Below, one piece after another: positions 1-7,880 of a stretch of 64,000 bases of DNA. Each line of letters starts with the position of its first letter. Positions within the stretch are counted from its first letter, which is position 1. The notes beneath the pieces were generated by a model. The model was given only the letters and a program-made list of their open reading frames with translations. It was not told the origin of the DNA and made no database searches. Made by a program: the position numbers and the translations under genes. Origin of the DNA: Xanthomonas sacchari (GTDB taxonomy: Bacteria; Pseudomonadota; Gammaproteobacteria; Xanthomonadales; Xanthomonadaceae); the NCBI RefSeq assembly GCF_024266585.1, contig NZ_CP100647.1, forward strand, positions 3,639,001 to 3,703,000, given 5' to 3'.

Positions 1-32
1 CCTGACGATGTACTGACTGCAGGAGTTCCAGC

Positions 33-233
33 ATGGCACGCCCCACCAGCAACACCGCTTCGCCCAGCGCCAGAAACGCACGCGGCGCCAGCACCGCCGA
101 CAAGGCGCAGAAGGGCCTCAGCCGCGAGCGCATCGAGGCCGACCTGGCCGCGTTCCACCGCGCCGGCGGCCGGGTCGAGGTACTCGGCACCACCCGCGTG
201 CTGAAGAAGGTCGACGTCGCCGACGCCGGCTAG
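33..233 (+). CDS. Small basic hypothetical protein
   Basis: A 66-residue protein I do not recognise as a named family. An AGGAG ribosome binding site lies 7 bases before the ATG, which supports translation. The first 25 residues are rich in Ser, Ala, Asn and Arg and look disordered. Residues 28-60 (from LSRERIEADLAAFHRAGG) look like a helix followed by a short strand-forming segment, as in small DNA- or RNA-associated basic proteins, but no motif allows a function to be named. It is followed by about 230 bases with no convincing gene. Confidence 0.55.
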   Translation: MARPTSNTASPSARNARGASTADKAQKGLSRERIEADLAAFHRAGGRVEVLGTTRVLKKVDVADAG

Positions 234-464
234 GCGCGCCCTCGTCCCCCGGGCACGCCACGCTGCATTGCGCGTGCCAAGGAGACCAGGAACAACGCGG
301 CAACGGACGCTTGCGCATGCCCGAGGGATCCACACCGCCACGGGCGCGCACCGCGACGGCGCGTCGGGGCGGGCCTGGCAGGCGCCAGGCCAGGCCAGGA
401 AAGCACGGCGCCGTCTTCACGAGGCAGGCGCATACTGCGATCTCTCCCCTCGTCTCGGTTCGGC

Positions 465-1259
465 ATGCTCCTGCGCTCCCTGTCCGCGGAACTCGGCCAG
501 CCCGCCTGCGGCAACTGCCGCGATGGCGAGCCGCTGGATTTCGCCGTGCGCATGGCGTTCCAGCCGATCGTCGATGCCGCCACCCGCTCGCTCTACGCCT
601 ACGAGGCGCTGGTGCGCGGCGAGGACGGCAGCGGCGCGGCGGAGGTGCTGGCGCGGGTGCGCCCCGAGCAGCTGTACCGCTTCGACCAGACCTGCCGGGT
701 GCAGGCGATCGCCACCGCCGCACGCCTGGGCCTGCGCACGCGCCTGTCGATCAACTTCATTCCCAATGCGGTGTACGAGCCGGCGACCTGCATCCGCCTG
801 ACCCTGAAGGCGGCCGAGCACTTCGGCGTGCCGACCGGCGACCTGATCTTCGAGTTGAGCGAGTCCGAACGCATCGCCGACCTGCCCAAGGTCGTGCGCA
901 TCCTGCGTGACTACGCGCAGCGCGGCTTTCTCACCGCGATCGACGATTTCGGCGCCGGCCACTCCGGCCTGACCCTGCTCGCCGATTTCCAGCCGCACCT
1001 GATCAAGCTGGACATGGCGCTGATCCGCGGCATCGACGCCAGTGCCGCGCGCCGCCACATCGTCGGCGGCATCGTCGCGATGGCCGCGCCGCTGGGTTGC
1101 CGCGTGCTCGCCGAGGGCGTGGAGACGCCCGCCGAGTACCACGCGCTGCGCGCGCTGGGCATCGATCTCTACCAGGGCTATCTGTTCGCCAAACCTGCGC
1201 TGGAGGCGTTGCCGGACGTCACCGACGCCCAGTGGGACGCACTGGAGCGTGCCACCTGA
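465..1259 (+). CDS. EAL-domain protein (putative c-di-GMP phosphodiesterase or sensor)
   Basis: A stand-alone EAL domain of 264 residues with no GGDEF or membrane segment, so probably cytoplasmic. The signature is E47-A48-L49 in YEALVRG. The other catalytic landmarks are visible: the Asn of SINFIP, the Glu of FELSES, the Asp pair in AIDDFGAG, the Lys of IKLD and the Glu of AEGVET. The metal and general-base positions therefore look kept, although NFIP departs from the usual NxS. EAL proteins hydrolyse cyclic di-GMP to pGpG. Short single-domain members with an SES motif resemble the EAL halves of BLUF-EAL photoreceptors, so a sensor role is also possible. The ATG has only a weak Shine-Dalgarno. 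It stands about 100 bases upstream of the channel gene and may be co-transcribed. Confidence 0.85.
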   Translation: MLLRSLSAELGQPACGNCRDGEPLDFAVRMAFQPIVDAATRSLYAYEALVRGEDGSGAAEVLARVRPEQLYRFDQTCRVQAIATAARLGLRTRLSINFIPNAVYEPATCIRLTLKAAEHFGVPTGDLIFELSESERIADLPKVVRILRDYAQRGFLTAIDDFGAGHSGLTLLADFQPHLIKLDMALIRGIDASAARRHIVGGIVAMAAPLGCRVLAEGVETPAEYHALRALGIDLYQGYLFAKPALEALPDVTDAQWDALERAT

Positions 1260-1356
1260 CTGCCGCATCGCGGTGCCGCGCGCGGCCCGCTCCCGCACTT
1301 GCCCGCAACGGCCACGCTTGCGACCATCGCGGCTCCCCTGCGTTCTCCGATGTGCG

Positions 1357-1935
1357 ATGCCCTCGCTGCATACCCTGCTGCCGCCCTGGACCCACCGCTG
1401 GCTCGACGTGATCGTGCCCGGCGCGCAGATCGTGCTGATCGTGCTTGGCGCCTGGCTGCTGCGCACCGTGCTGCGGCGGCTGATCCGACGCCTGGGCGAA
1501 CACTACGCGCTGCCGCCGGAGCTGGTGATGATGGCCCGCCGCGGCAGCGGCTTCGTCATCTACGCCGCGGCGCTGCTGCTGATCCTGGACCGCTTCGGCG
1601 TCTCCGGCACCGTGCTGTGGACCGCCTTCACCGGGTTCGCCGCGGTCGCGGCCGTGGCGTTCTTCGCCGCCTGGAGCGTGCTGTCCAACATCTTCTGCGC
1701 GCTGCTGATCTTCACCACGCGGCCGTTCCGCCTGCACGACCACATCGAGTTGCTGGAGAACGGCGAGAAGCCGGGCCTGAAGGGCCAGGTGATCGACATC
1801 AACCTGATCTACACCACGCTGCGCGAGGAACGCGACGGCGACGGCGAGAGCGTGCTGCAGATCCCCAACAGCCTGTTCTTCCAGCGCAGCACGCGCCGCT
1901 GGCGCGGCCATCCGGTTCCGTCCGGACTGGGCTGA
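1357..1935 (+). CDS. Short MscS-family mechanosensitive channel protein
   Basis: 192 residues with three hydrophobic segments (about 15-35, 60-80 and 85-115). The third is the Ala/Gly-rich pore-lining helix typical of MscS (GFAAVAAVAFFAAWSVLSN). The MscS beta-domain follows (RPFRLHDHIEL, then GQVIDINLIYTTLR and QIPNSLFFQ). MscS channels open under membrane tension and release solutes in hypo-osmotic shock. The protein stops soon after the beta-domain and lacks the C-terminal alpha/beta cage half of E. coli MscS (286 residues). The ATG at the PSLHTLL start was chosen because it precedes the first membrane helix. A longer in-frame extension upstream would overlap the EAL gene and is unlikely. 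Confidence 0.8.
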   Translation: MPSLHTLLPPWTHRWLDVIVPGAQIVLIVLGAWLLRTVLRRLIRRLGEHYALPPELVMMARRGSGFVIYAAALLLILDRFGVSGTVLWTAFTGFAAVAAVAFFAAWSVLSNIFCALLIFTTRPFRLHDHIELLENGEKPGLKGQVIDINLIYTTLREERDGDGESVLQIPNSLFFQRSTRRWRGHPVPSGLG

Positions 1936-2037
1936 GCGCCGCGACGGCCCCACGCTGACGCCACGCACATGGCGCAGCGGGTATGGTCCACGCCAGTCGC
2001 CTCGCGCGGCCCTCTCCTCTTTCCGACCAGGTACCGC

Positions 2038-2301
2038 ATGGAACCCGCCATTCACCCGTTCGCCGACCTCTTCGCCCAGCTCGGCCTGCCCAACAGCGAG
2101 CCGGAGATCCGCCGGTTCATCGCCCAGCACGCACCGCTGCCCGATGCCATGCGTCTGGAAGAGGCGCCGTTCTGGACGCCGGCGCAGGCGCAACTGCTGC
2201 GCGAGGAGCGCCTGGAAGACGCCGACTGGGCAATCGTGGTCGATCAGCTCAACATCGCGCTGCATGCGCAGCCGACGCCGGGCGCCGACCGCGCCCACTG
2301 A
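2038..2301 (+). CDS. DUF2789 family protein
   Basis: 87 residues. The pattern (FADLFAQLGLPN near the start, FIAQHAPLP, FWTPAQAQLLREE, then ADWAIVVDQLN) matches the DUF2789 family of small cytoplasmic proteins found widely in Gammaproteobacteria. Their function is unknown. The acidic helical make-up suggests a small helical domain. The start chosen gives the normal family length; an upstream in-frame ATG would add 23 residues unlike the family. It converges with the zinc-finger gene on the other strand, leaving only 3 bases between the two stop codons. Confidence 0.75.
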   Translation: MEPAIHPFADLFAQLGLPNSEPEIRRFIAQHAPLPDAMRLEEAPFWTPAQAQLLREERLEDADWAIVVDQLNIALHAQPTPGADRAH

Positions 2302-2304
2302 GCG

Positions 2305-2571
2305 TCAACGCAGCTGGCTGTCCTTGCTGCCGCGGCGGTTGTAGCCGCTGTGCTCGTGCTGCGCGCGGTCCTGCGCGTCCTGGCAGGCCACGCACAGGCG
2401 CACGCCCGGCACCGCCTTGCGCCGCGCCTCGGGGATCGGCGCGGCGCAGTCCTCGCAATGGCTCAGTCCCGGGCCCTGCGGCAATTGGCTGCGCGCCCGC
2501 TTGATCGCATCCTCGACGGTCGCATCGATCTGGTCCTGCACCGCGCCGTCGCCTGCCCACCCAGTGGCCAT
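2305..2571 (-). CDS. DksA/TraR-type C4 zinc-finger protein, YbiI-like
   Basis: 88 residues, closely matching E. coli YbiI in layout: MATGWAGDGAVQDQID, then an acidic/basic helix, then a four-cysteine zinc finger (CEDCAAPIPEARR followed by LCVACQ) and the terminal GYNRRGSKDSQLR. The DksA/TraR superfamily binds in the RNA polymerase secondary channel, but this small branch lacks the long coiled coil with the DxxDxA tip, so its role in transcription is unproven. The start at MATGW was chosen by family alignment; the upstream in-frame ATG adds 19 residues without similarity. Confidence 0.88.
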   Translation of the reverse strand: MATGWAGDGAVQDQIDATVEDAIKRARSQLPQGPGLSHCEDCAAPIPEARRKAVPGVRLCVACQDAQDRAQHEHSGYNRRGSKDSQLR

Positions 2572-2683
2572 GGTCGTCTCCGCACTGTTGCCTTGCCTGG
2601 ATGATGCGGCCGGCGCCGGCGAATGCAATGCACGCCGGCTTCACCTTCCCAGGACGTTCATGGGGCGCCGCGCGGCGCCCGCC

Positions 2684-3217
2684 TCACCAGATCAGGTCGT
2701 CCGGCACCTGGAAGCGGGCGTAGTAGGGATCGTCCTCGCCGCTGGCCGGCGGTGCCGCCAGCGCGTCGAACGCGATGGTCGCCGGGTCGCGGCCCACGAT
2801 CTTCTCCACCACCGCGCGCGGAATCGGCACGTAGCCGGCATCCAGCCGCGCGATCACCACGCTGCCGGCGATCAGCTGCGCGCGCAAGGCCGCATCCACC
2901 CGCAGCCGCTGGATCTTGCCGGCATCGGTGAAGTGGTAGTCGATCTCGCCGTCGGCCTTGAGCTTGTGGCTCTCGACCAGTTGCCGCGCCTGCGCGCGCT
3001 GCTCCTGCACGCGGGCCTGGGCATTGCGCTCGGCCGACAGCGCCCGGTCGCGCTCCACCCGCTCCTGCCGCAGCCGCTCGCTCTCGCGCTGCTCGGCGCT
3101 GGGCGGCGGCGGGGTCTTGCCCTGGCGCGCCTTGGCCTGCTCGCGCGCGACCTGCGCCACCTGGCTCTTCTTCACCAGGCCGGCCTTGAGCAGTTGCTCC
3201 TGCAGGGGATTGCGCAT
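2684..3217 (-). CDS. DUF2058 family protein (YaiL-like)
   Basis: 177 residues starting MRNPLQEQLLKAGLVKK, the hallmark N-terminus of DUF2058/YaiL proteins. A long charged helix follows (about residues 20-85, rich in Lys, Arg, Gln and Glu), then a compact C-terminal domain with YHFTDAGKIQRL, VIARLDAGYVPIPR and VEKI. Family members have been described as nucleoprotein/polynucleotide-associated, but no enzymatic role is established. It is divergent from the YgjP-like gene, with 121 bases between the starts that must hold both promoters. The chosen ATG fits the family start; a longer form would add 12 residues. Confidence 0.8.
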   Translation of the reverse strand: MRNPLQEQLLKAGLVKKSQVAQVAREQAKARQGKTPPPPSAEQRESERLRQERVERDRALSAERNAQARVQEQRAQARQLVESHKLKADGEIDYHFTDAGKIQRLRVDAALRAQLIAGSVVIARLDAGYVPIPRAVVEKIVGRDPATIAFDALAAPPASGEDDPYYARFQVPDDLIW

Positions 3218-3338
3218 CGGAAGCGTCCACGGACTCGGATTCGGAAAGCGCATGATACCCGCAGCGCCGGCACCCGCCCGCGAAGCCGCAGGACCGCGGC
3301 GGTTACGCGTGCAACGCGCGGCACGCTAAGGTGGCGGC

Positions 3339-3836
3339 ATGGACACACTGCGCTATCTCGTCGGCTACCCACCCCAGGTCCTGGACCAGGTGCGCGAGCT
3401 GATCGCGCGCCAGCGCCTGGGCGACTGGTTGCGCAGCCGCTACCCCGAGGCCAACGCGGTACGCACCGACCGCCAGCTGTACGACTACACCCAGGCGCTG
3501 AAGGACCGCTGCATGCGCAGCGCCGAGCCGTTGCACAAGGTGAGCTACGACAATCGCCTGCAGGCGGTGAAGCACGCGCTGGGCACCCACACCACGGTGT
3601 CGCGGGTGCAGGGCGGCAAGCTCAAGGCCAGCCGCGAGATCCGCATCGCCGGCGTGTTCCGCGATGCGCCGGCGTCCTTCCTGCCGATGATCGTCGCCCA
3701 CGAACTGGCGCACCTGAAGGAAAGCGCGCACAACAAGGCCTTATATCAGCTGTGCCTGCACATGGTGCCGGACTACCACCGGCTGGAATTCGACCTGCGC
3801 CTGTACCTGACCCAGCTGGAACTGGACGCGCGCTGA
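3339..3836 (+). CDS. YgjP-like (DUF45) metallopeptidase-domain protein
   Basis: 165 residues. The zinc site is H121-E-L-A-H125 followed by H131 in HNKALY, the arrangement of the YgjP/WLM minigluzincin group. The N-terminal half is helical (VREL, LGDWLRSRYP). The C-terminus, YHRLEFDLRLYLTQLELD, is the usual end of this family. These are small putative zinc peptidases with unknown natural substrates; homologues sit near nucleic-acid processing genes in some genomes. It is cytoplasmic, with no signal peptide. It precedes the pseudouridine-synthase gene by 69 bases on the same strand. Confidence 0.8.
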   Translation: MDTLRYLVGYPPQVLDQVRELIARQRLGDWLRSRYPEANAVRTDRQLYDYTQALKDRCMRSAEPLHKVSYDNRLQAVKHALGTHTTVSRVQGGKLKASREIRIAGVFRDAPASFLPMIVAHELAHLKESAHNKALYQLCLHMVPDYHRLEFDLRLYLTQLELDAR

Positions 3837-3905
3837 GACGCCGCCGCGTGGCGGCGCCCGCTCGCGGCCCGTACACTGCGCCCCCGACCGATCGTTGCAG
3901 TGCCG

Positions 3906-4616
3906 ATGTCCAGCCCCGTCCGTCTCGACAAGCATCTCGCCGCCCTGCTGCCGTGTTCGCGCGGCGAGGCGCAGCAGTACATCGAGGGCGGCTGGGTCAG
4001 CGTCGACGGCGTGGTGGTCGAGGAGCCGCAGACCCCGATCACCACCCAGCGGGTGACGCTGGCGGCGGACGCGCAACTCGGCCCGGCGCAGGCGGTCACG
4101 CTGCTGCTGCACAAACCGGCCGGACTGCGTGCCGAAGACGCGCTCGCGCTGGCCACGCCCGGCCACCGCAGCGCGCTGGATGCCGGCGAGGTGCGCATGC
4201 TCAAGCGCCATTTCCTGCGCCTGAGCGTGCCATTGCCGCTGGAGACCGAGGCCAGCGGGCTGCTGGTGCTGAGCCAGGACCGCCGCGTGCTGCGGCGGCT
4301 GAGCGAGGACGCGGCCACGCTGGAGCAGGAATTCGTGGTGGAGGTGAGCGGCACGTTGCAGCCCTACGGCCTGCACCGGCTCGCGCACGGGCTGCGCCAT
4401 GGCTCGCGCACGCTGCCGCCGTGCAAGGTCAGCTGGCAGAGCGAACAGCGCCTGCGGTTTGCGATCAAGCACGTGCAACCGGGCCAGTTGCGCGACATGT
4501 GCGCGCAGGTCGGACTGCAGGTGAGCGGGCTGCGCCGCCTGCGCATCGGCCGCATTCCGTTGGGCAAGCTGGCGCCGGGCGAATGGCGCTATCTGCCGGA
4601 TGGCGAGCGGTTCTGA
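3906..4616 (+). CDS. RsuA/RluE/RluF-family pseudouridine synthase, probably catalytically altered
   Basis: 236 residues: an S4 RNA-binding domain (about 5-50; VRLDKHLAALLPCSRGEAQQ, GGWVSVDG) joined to an RsuA-type pseudouridine synthase domain (LLLHKPAG, then LETEASGLLVLSQD, EQEFVVEV, and C-terminal KHVQPGQLRDMC and LRRLRIG). The family isomerises uridine to pseudouridine in rRNA using an invariant Asp within G-R-L-D-x-D-[ST]-x-G-L. Here the aligned residue is Glu113 and the preceding Arg is replaced (P-L-E-T-E-A-S-G-L), so ordinary catalysis is doubtful and the protein may only bind RNA. A GTG two codons earlier is a possible alternative start. Confidence 0.8.
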   Translation: MSSPVRLDKHLAALLPCSRGEAQQYIEGGWVSVDGVVVEEPQTPITTQRVTLAADAQLGPAQAVTLLLHKPAGLRAEDALALATPGHRSALDAGEVRMLKRHFLRLSVPLPLETEASGLLVLSQDRRVLRRLSEDAATLEQEFVVEVSGTLQPYGLHRLAHGLRHGSRTLPPCKVSWQSEQRLRFAIKHVQPGQLRDMCAQVGLQVSGLRRLRIGRIPLGKLAPGEWRYLPDGERF

Positions 4617-4669
4617 GCGATTGCGGTTGCGGCCTCGCCGATCATTGTTGCCCGCGCCCCGACCCTCAC

Positions 4670-4699
4670 CCCCTCTCCCGGGGGGGGGGGGGAGAGGGG
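4670..4699. repeat. Inverted repeat with a 13-G tract between convergent genes
   Basis: Ten-base arms CCCCTCTCCC and GGGAGAGGGG enclose a loop made only of G; the uninterrupted G run is 13 bases (4680-4692). It lies between the stops of two convergent genes and could act as a bidirectional terminator hairpin. The same arms recur at 28364-28386 with a normal short loop, so this is a dispersed element whose loop has expanded here, or an assembly homopolymer artefact. Confidence 0.7.
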
Positions 4700-4709
4700 C
4701 CAAGGCGGC

Positions 4710-5516
4710 TCAGGGCTGCGCCAGCGCGCGCTGGATCGCCTGCTCGGCCAGCGGCGCCATCACCGCATAGCCGGCGGTGTTGGGGTGCACGCCGTCGATC
4801 GCCACGGTCTTGTCCATACCGCCGTCGCGGTTGCTCAGCTTGCTGTAGTAGTCCAGGTACACCGCGCCCTGCTGCTGCGCGTAGCGCTGCATCCAGGCAT
4901 TGAGCGCACGCACCTTCTGCGCCGGCTGCAGGCCCGGCCGCCACGGATAGTCGGTGACCGGCAGCACCGAGGCCAGCACCACCTTGATGTGGTGGGCCTG
5001 GGCCAGTTCGGTCATCGAACGCAGGTTGTCCTCGATCATCTCCAGCGTGGACAGTCCGGTATTGCCGGCCAGATCGTTGGTGCCGGCCAGGATCACCACC
5101 ACCGCCGGCTTCAGGTCGATCACGTCCTGGCGGAAGCGCACCAGCATCTGCGCGGTGGTCTGCCCGGAAATGCCGCGGTTGACGTAGGCGGACGTGCCGG
5201 GGAAGAACGTGGTGCCTTCGCGGCGGCCCCAGGCGTCGGTGATGGAGTCGCCGTAGAACACCACGCGCGGCGCGTTCGCGGCTGGCGCCGGCAGCGCGGC
5301 ATTGTCGGCGCGATAGCGCTGCAGTTGCGCCCAGTCCAGCAGACGCTGCTGCATCGCCTTCACTTCGTCGGGCTTGAGCGTGTCCGGCGCCCGCGTGTAC
5401 AGCGCATCGACCTTGCCCTCCAGCGCCGCGGTGGACGCGGGCGTCGCCGCCTGTACGGCACCGGCGGCAGTGGCGCACAGCGCGATGGCGATGGACAACA
5501 GCGAGGGGCATTTCAT
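4710..5516 (-). CDS. Secreted SGNH/GDSL-family hydrolase
   Basis: 268 residues with a Sec signal peptide (MKCPSLLSIAIALCATAAGA, cleavage near AVQA-A). Family blocks are present: block I GDSITD (nucleophile Ser), block II Gly in NRGISGQTT, block III GTND, and block V DGVHPN with the catalytic Asp and His. SGNH hydrolases cleave esters on carbohydrates or lipids. Secreted xanthomonad members often act on plant polysaccharide or cell-wall esters, but the substrate cannot be told here. The start is placed at the signal peptide; upstream in-frame codons would put a hydrophilic leader in front of it. It is transcribed alone, converging on the pseudouridine-synthase gene. Confidence 0.87.
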   Translation of the reverse strand: MKCPSLLSIAIALCATAAGAVQAATPASTAALEGKVDALYTRAPDTLKPDEVKAMQQRLLDWAQLQRYRADNAALPAPAANAPRVVFYGDSITDAWGRREGTTFFPGTSAYVNRGISGQTTAQMLVRFRQDVIDLKPAVVVILAGTNDLAGNTGLSTLEMIEDNLRSMTELAQAHHIKVVLASVLPVTDYPWRPGLQPAQKVRALNAWMQRYAQQQGAVYLDYYSKLSNRDGGMDKTVAIDGVHPNTAGYAVMAPLAEQAIQRALAQP

Positions 5517-5948
5517 CGAGGCGTTCCTTGTGCGGACAACGGTGATCGCGCAGTGTAACCAAGCGCTCGCATCGCCCATGCCGCATTGCCGCAGTGGCAG
5601 CGCACACACGTCGGACGACACCGCGATTCAGCCCGCGCTCACGCTGCGAATCCCGCACTGAAGATCGACGGCGCTTATCGCCACGCGCCACGGCTGCGCG
5701 CGTCGCCGCGCCGTGTCGATGCCCGGCAAGACGCGGCCGCGACGGCCATCGCAGCCGGCACCGGCGTGCGTCACGCGTGTGCCGGCACGATGACAGCGCG
5801 ATGCTGCCGCCATCGTTTCTCGCTATCGCCGCAACCTTTTGCGCAGTCCCTAACTTTTTCGTAAGTACATGACACGCAAGGATTTCCACTTTTAGGATGG
5901 CCGCGGACGTGACGGGGGGATCCTCACTCCCAAGCCCGAAGGACATCC
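5517..5948. other. Divergent intergenic region, no gene seen
   Basis: About 430 bases between the divergent hydrolase and propeller genes. No convincing coding pattern on either strand. The stretch around 5830-5900 is distinctly more AT-rich than its surroundings (TTTTTCGTAAGTACATGAC, then TTTCCACTTTTAGGAT) and is the likely promoter region of the downstream gene, but I cannot place -35/-10 boxes with confidence. Confidence 0.5.
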
Positions 5949-7625
5949 ATGAAAACGCGTGATGCACACCAGAACCACTCCCGCCTGCGGCTGGCGCTGA
6001 TTCCCGGCTTGATGTTCAGCGCAATGGCGATGGCACAGTCCGCAGGCACCGCAGCGGCGAGCGCCGACACCACCGCCGCCAGCGTGCAATGGCGCAGCAC
6101 GTTCTCCGGCGGCACGCCGTTCGCGACGCACAGCCTTTGGGACAGCGCCGGCGGCGGCTTCCTCAACACCCGCTTCGCGCCCGGCGAATGGCAGATCACG
6201 CCGTCCAACGCGGCGCGCCTGAAGACCGCATGGACCTTCACCACCCAGGGCGACGTGTCGGCCACGCCGACCGTGCAGGGCACGGCGCTGTACGTGCCGG
6301 ACTGGGGCGGCCAGCTGTATCGCATCGACACCGACCTGGGCACGGCGGTGTGGCAGGTGAAGCTGGCCGACTACACCGGCATCGCCGGCTCGCTGTCGCG
6401 CAACAGCCCGGCGATCGCGCGCGACAGCGTCCTGGTCGGCGACCAGGCCAGCGGCACCGTGCTGGCGATCGACAAGAGCACCGGCAAGCTGCTGTGGAAG
6501 ACCCTGGTCGAATCCAACCCGCAGGCACGCATCACCGCCTCGCCGGTGATCTACGGCGACCGCGTGTACGTCGGCGTCTCCTCCGGCGACTGGGGCGGGC
6601 TGAGCGCCGGCTACAAGTACTCCTTCCGCGGCAGCGTCGCCGCCCTGGACCTGAAGACCGGCAAGCTGCTGTGGAGCTTCCGCACCACGCCGGAAGGCTA
6701 TACCGGCGCGTCGGTGTGGGGCACGCTGGCGATCGACCCGCTGCGCCAGCGCGTCTACGCCACCACCGGCAACAACTACTCGGTGCCGACCGACGTGGCC
6801 AGCTGCGTCAAGAACGCCAACGGCGACAAGACCGCGCAGCTGGCGTGCATGGCGCCGGACAACTACGTCGATTCGGTACTGGCGCTGGACATGCGCAGCG
6901 GCAAGCCGGTGTGGACGCGCCGCCTGCAGGGCGCCGATGCGTGGTCGCTGTCGTGCCTGGTCGCGCCGACCAATGGCCTGTGCCAGGACCCGCAAGGGCC
7001 CGACTACGACTTCAGCGGCGGCGGCGCCAACCTGTTCACGGTGATCCGCAACGGCAAGCCGCAGGCGCTGGTCGGCGCCGGGCAGAAGAGCGGCGTGTAC
7101 TGGGCCTTCGATGCCGACAGCGGACAGACCGTATGGTCGACCCAGGTCGGCCCCGGCGGCACCGCCGGCGGCATCGAATGGGGCTCGTCGGTGGATCCGT
7201 TCGCCTCACGCGTGTACGTGGCCATCAACAACAACGGGCACACGCCGTACACGCTGGCGCCGGGCAATACCGAGACCTGGAACGCCGGCTCCTGGGCCGC
7301 GCTGGATGCGAGCAGCGGCAAGATCCTGTGGCAGGTCAAGGTGCCGGGCACCGATCCGGTGCAGACCGCGTTCGGCGCCGGCGGCCGCGGCCCGCTGGCG
7401 TCGTCGCCGGGCCTGGTCTATGCCGGTTCGATGTCCGGCGCGATGACCGTCCTCGACGCGAAGACCGGCACCACCCTGTGGAGCTTCGATGCCGGCGGCT
7501 CGGTGTCCAGCGCACCGGCGATCGTCGATGGCGCGGTGTACTGGGGGGCCGGCTACAGCCGCTTCAACTTCGGCACCGGGGTCAACAAGCTGTACAAGTT
7601 CGTGCCGTCGAACCGGCGCCGCTGA
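5949..7625 (+). CDS. Exported PQQ-type beta-propeller quinoprotein-like protein
   Basis: 558 residues with a signal peptide (about 1-29, ending AMAMA-Q). The body is a chain of PQQ-enzyme repeats of the form A-x-D-x-x-T-G-K-x-x-W: VLAIDKSTGKLLWK, VAALDLKTGKLLWS, VLALDMRSGKPVWT, YWAFDADSGQTVWS, WAALDASSGKILWQ, MTVLDAKTGTTLWS. This predicts an eight-bladed propeller in the periplasm, similar in order to polyvinyl-alcohol or alcohol dehydrogenases that bind pyrroloquinoline quinone. There is no CxxCH haem motif, so an internal cytochrome domain is absent and an external acceptor would be needed. Whether PQQ is really bound cannot be decided by eye. The gene ends just before a strong terminator. 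Confidence 0.82.
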   Translation: MKTRDAHQNHSRLRLALIPGLMFSAMAMAQSAGTAAASADTTAASVQWRSTFSGGTPFATHSLWDSAGGGFLNTRFAPGEWQITPSNAARLKTAWTFTTQGDVSATPTVQGTALYVPDWGGQLYRIDTDLGTAVWQVKLADYTGIAGSLSRNSPAIARDSVLVGDQASGTVLAIDKSTGKLLWKTLVESNPQARITASPVIYGDRVYVGVSSGDWGGLSAGYKYSFRGSVAALDLKTGKLLWSFRTTPEGYTGASVWGTLAIDPLRQRVYATTGNNYSVPTDVASCVKNANGDKTAQLACMAPDNYVDSVLALDMRSGKPVWTRRLQGADAWSLSCLVAPTNGLCQDPQGPDYDFSGGGANLFTVIRNGKPQALVGAGQKSGVYWAFDADSGQTVWSTQVGPGGTAGGIEWGSSVDPFASRVYVAINNNGHTPYTLAPGNTETWNAGSWAALDASSGKILWQVKVPGTDPVQTAFGAGGRGPLASSPGLVYAGSMSGAMTVLDAKTGTTLWSFDAGGSVSSAPAIVDGAVYWGAGYSRFNFGTGVNKLYKFVPSNRRR

Positions 7626-7659
7626 GCGCGCGCTGCTTCGCGTCACGGCGTTCGCATCG

Positions 7660-7690
7660 CCTCTCCCGCGCACGCGGGAGGGGCTTTTTT
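7660..7690 (+). terminator. Rho-independent terminator after the propeller gene
   Basis: Stem CCTCTCCCGC / GCGGGAGGGG (one G-T wobble) with a short loop, directly followed by CTTTTTT. It lies 35 bases after the propeller stop codon and separates it from the protease gene. Confidence 0.85.
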
Positions 7691-7880
7691 ATGCCTCACG
7701 CATAACCCGCCGTCACACGCAATGTGTGCAGCTGTCTACGAAACCGGCCTCCCGAGCGTGACGTCGGGCACGCATTGGTCGTGGCGTCGCCCGTAGCCTC
7801 GGCAGGCACCCTGAACTCGGGTGCAACGGCATCCGGTCCCCTGCCGGATGGTCTCGTCCCTCTTCGCAGAAGGAAGATCG

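Noticed and set aside
2417-4903. Open frame of about 828 residues on the plus strand overlapping the YbiI, DUF2058 and other genes
   Set aside because: Covers several genes with clear family motifs in other frames or on the other strand; the long frame has no motif of its own.
7631-7660. TTCGC pair resembling a plant-inducible promoter box
   Set aside because: The spacing is 9 bases, not the required 15 or 8, and it lies before a terminator.
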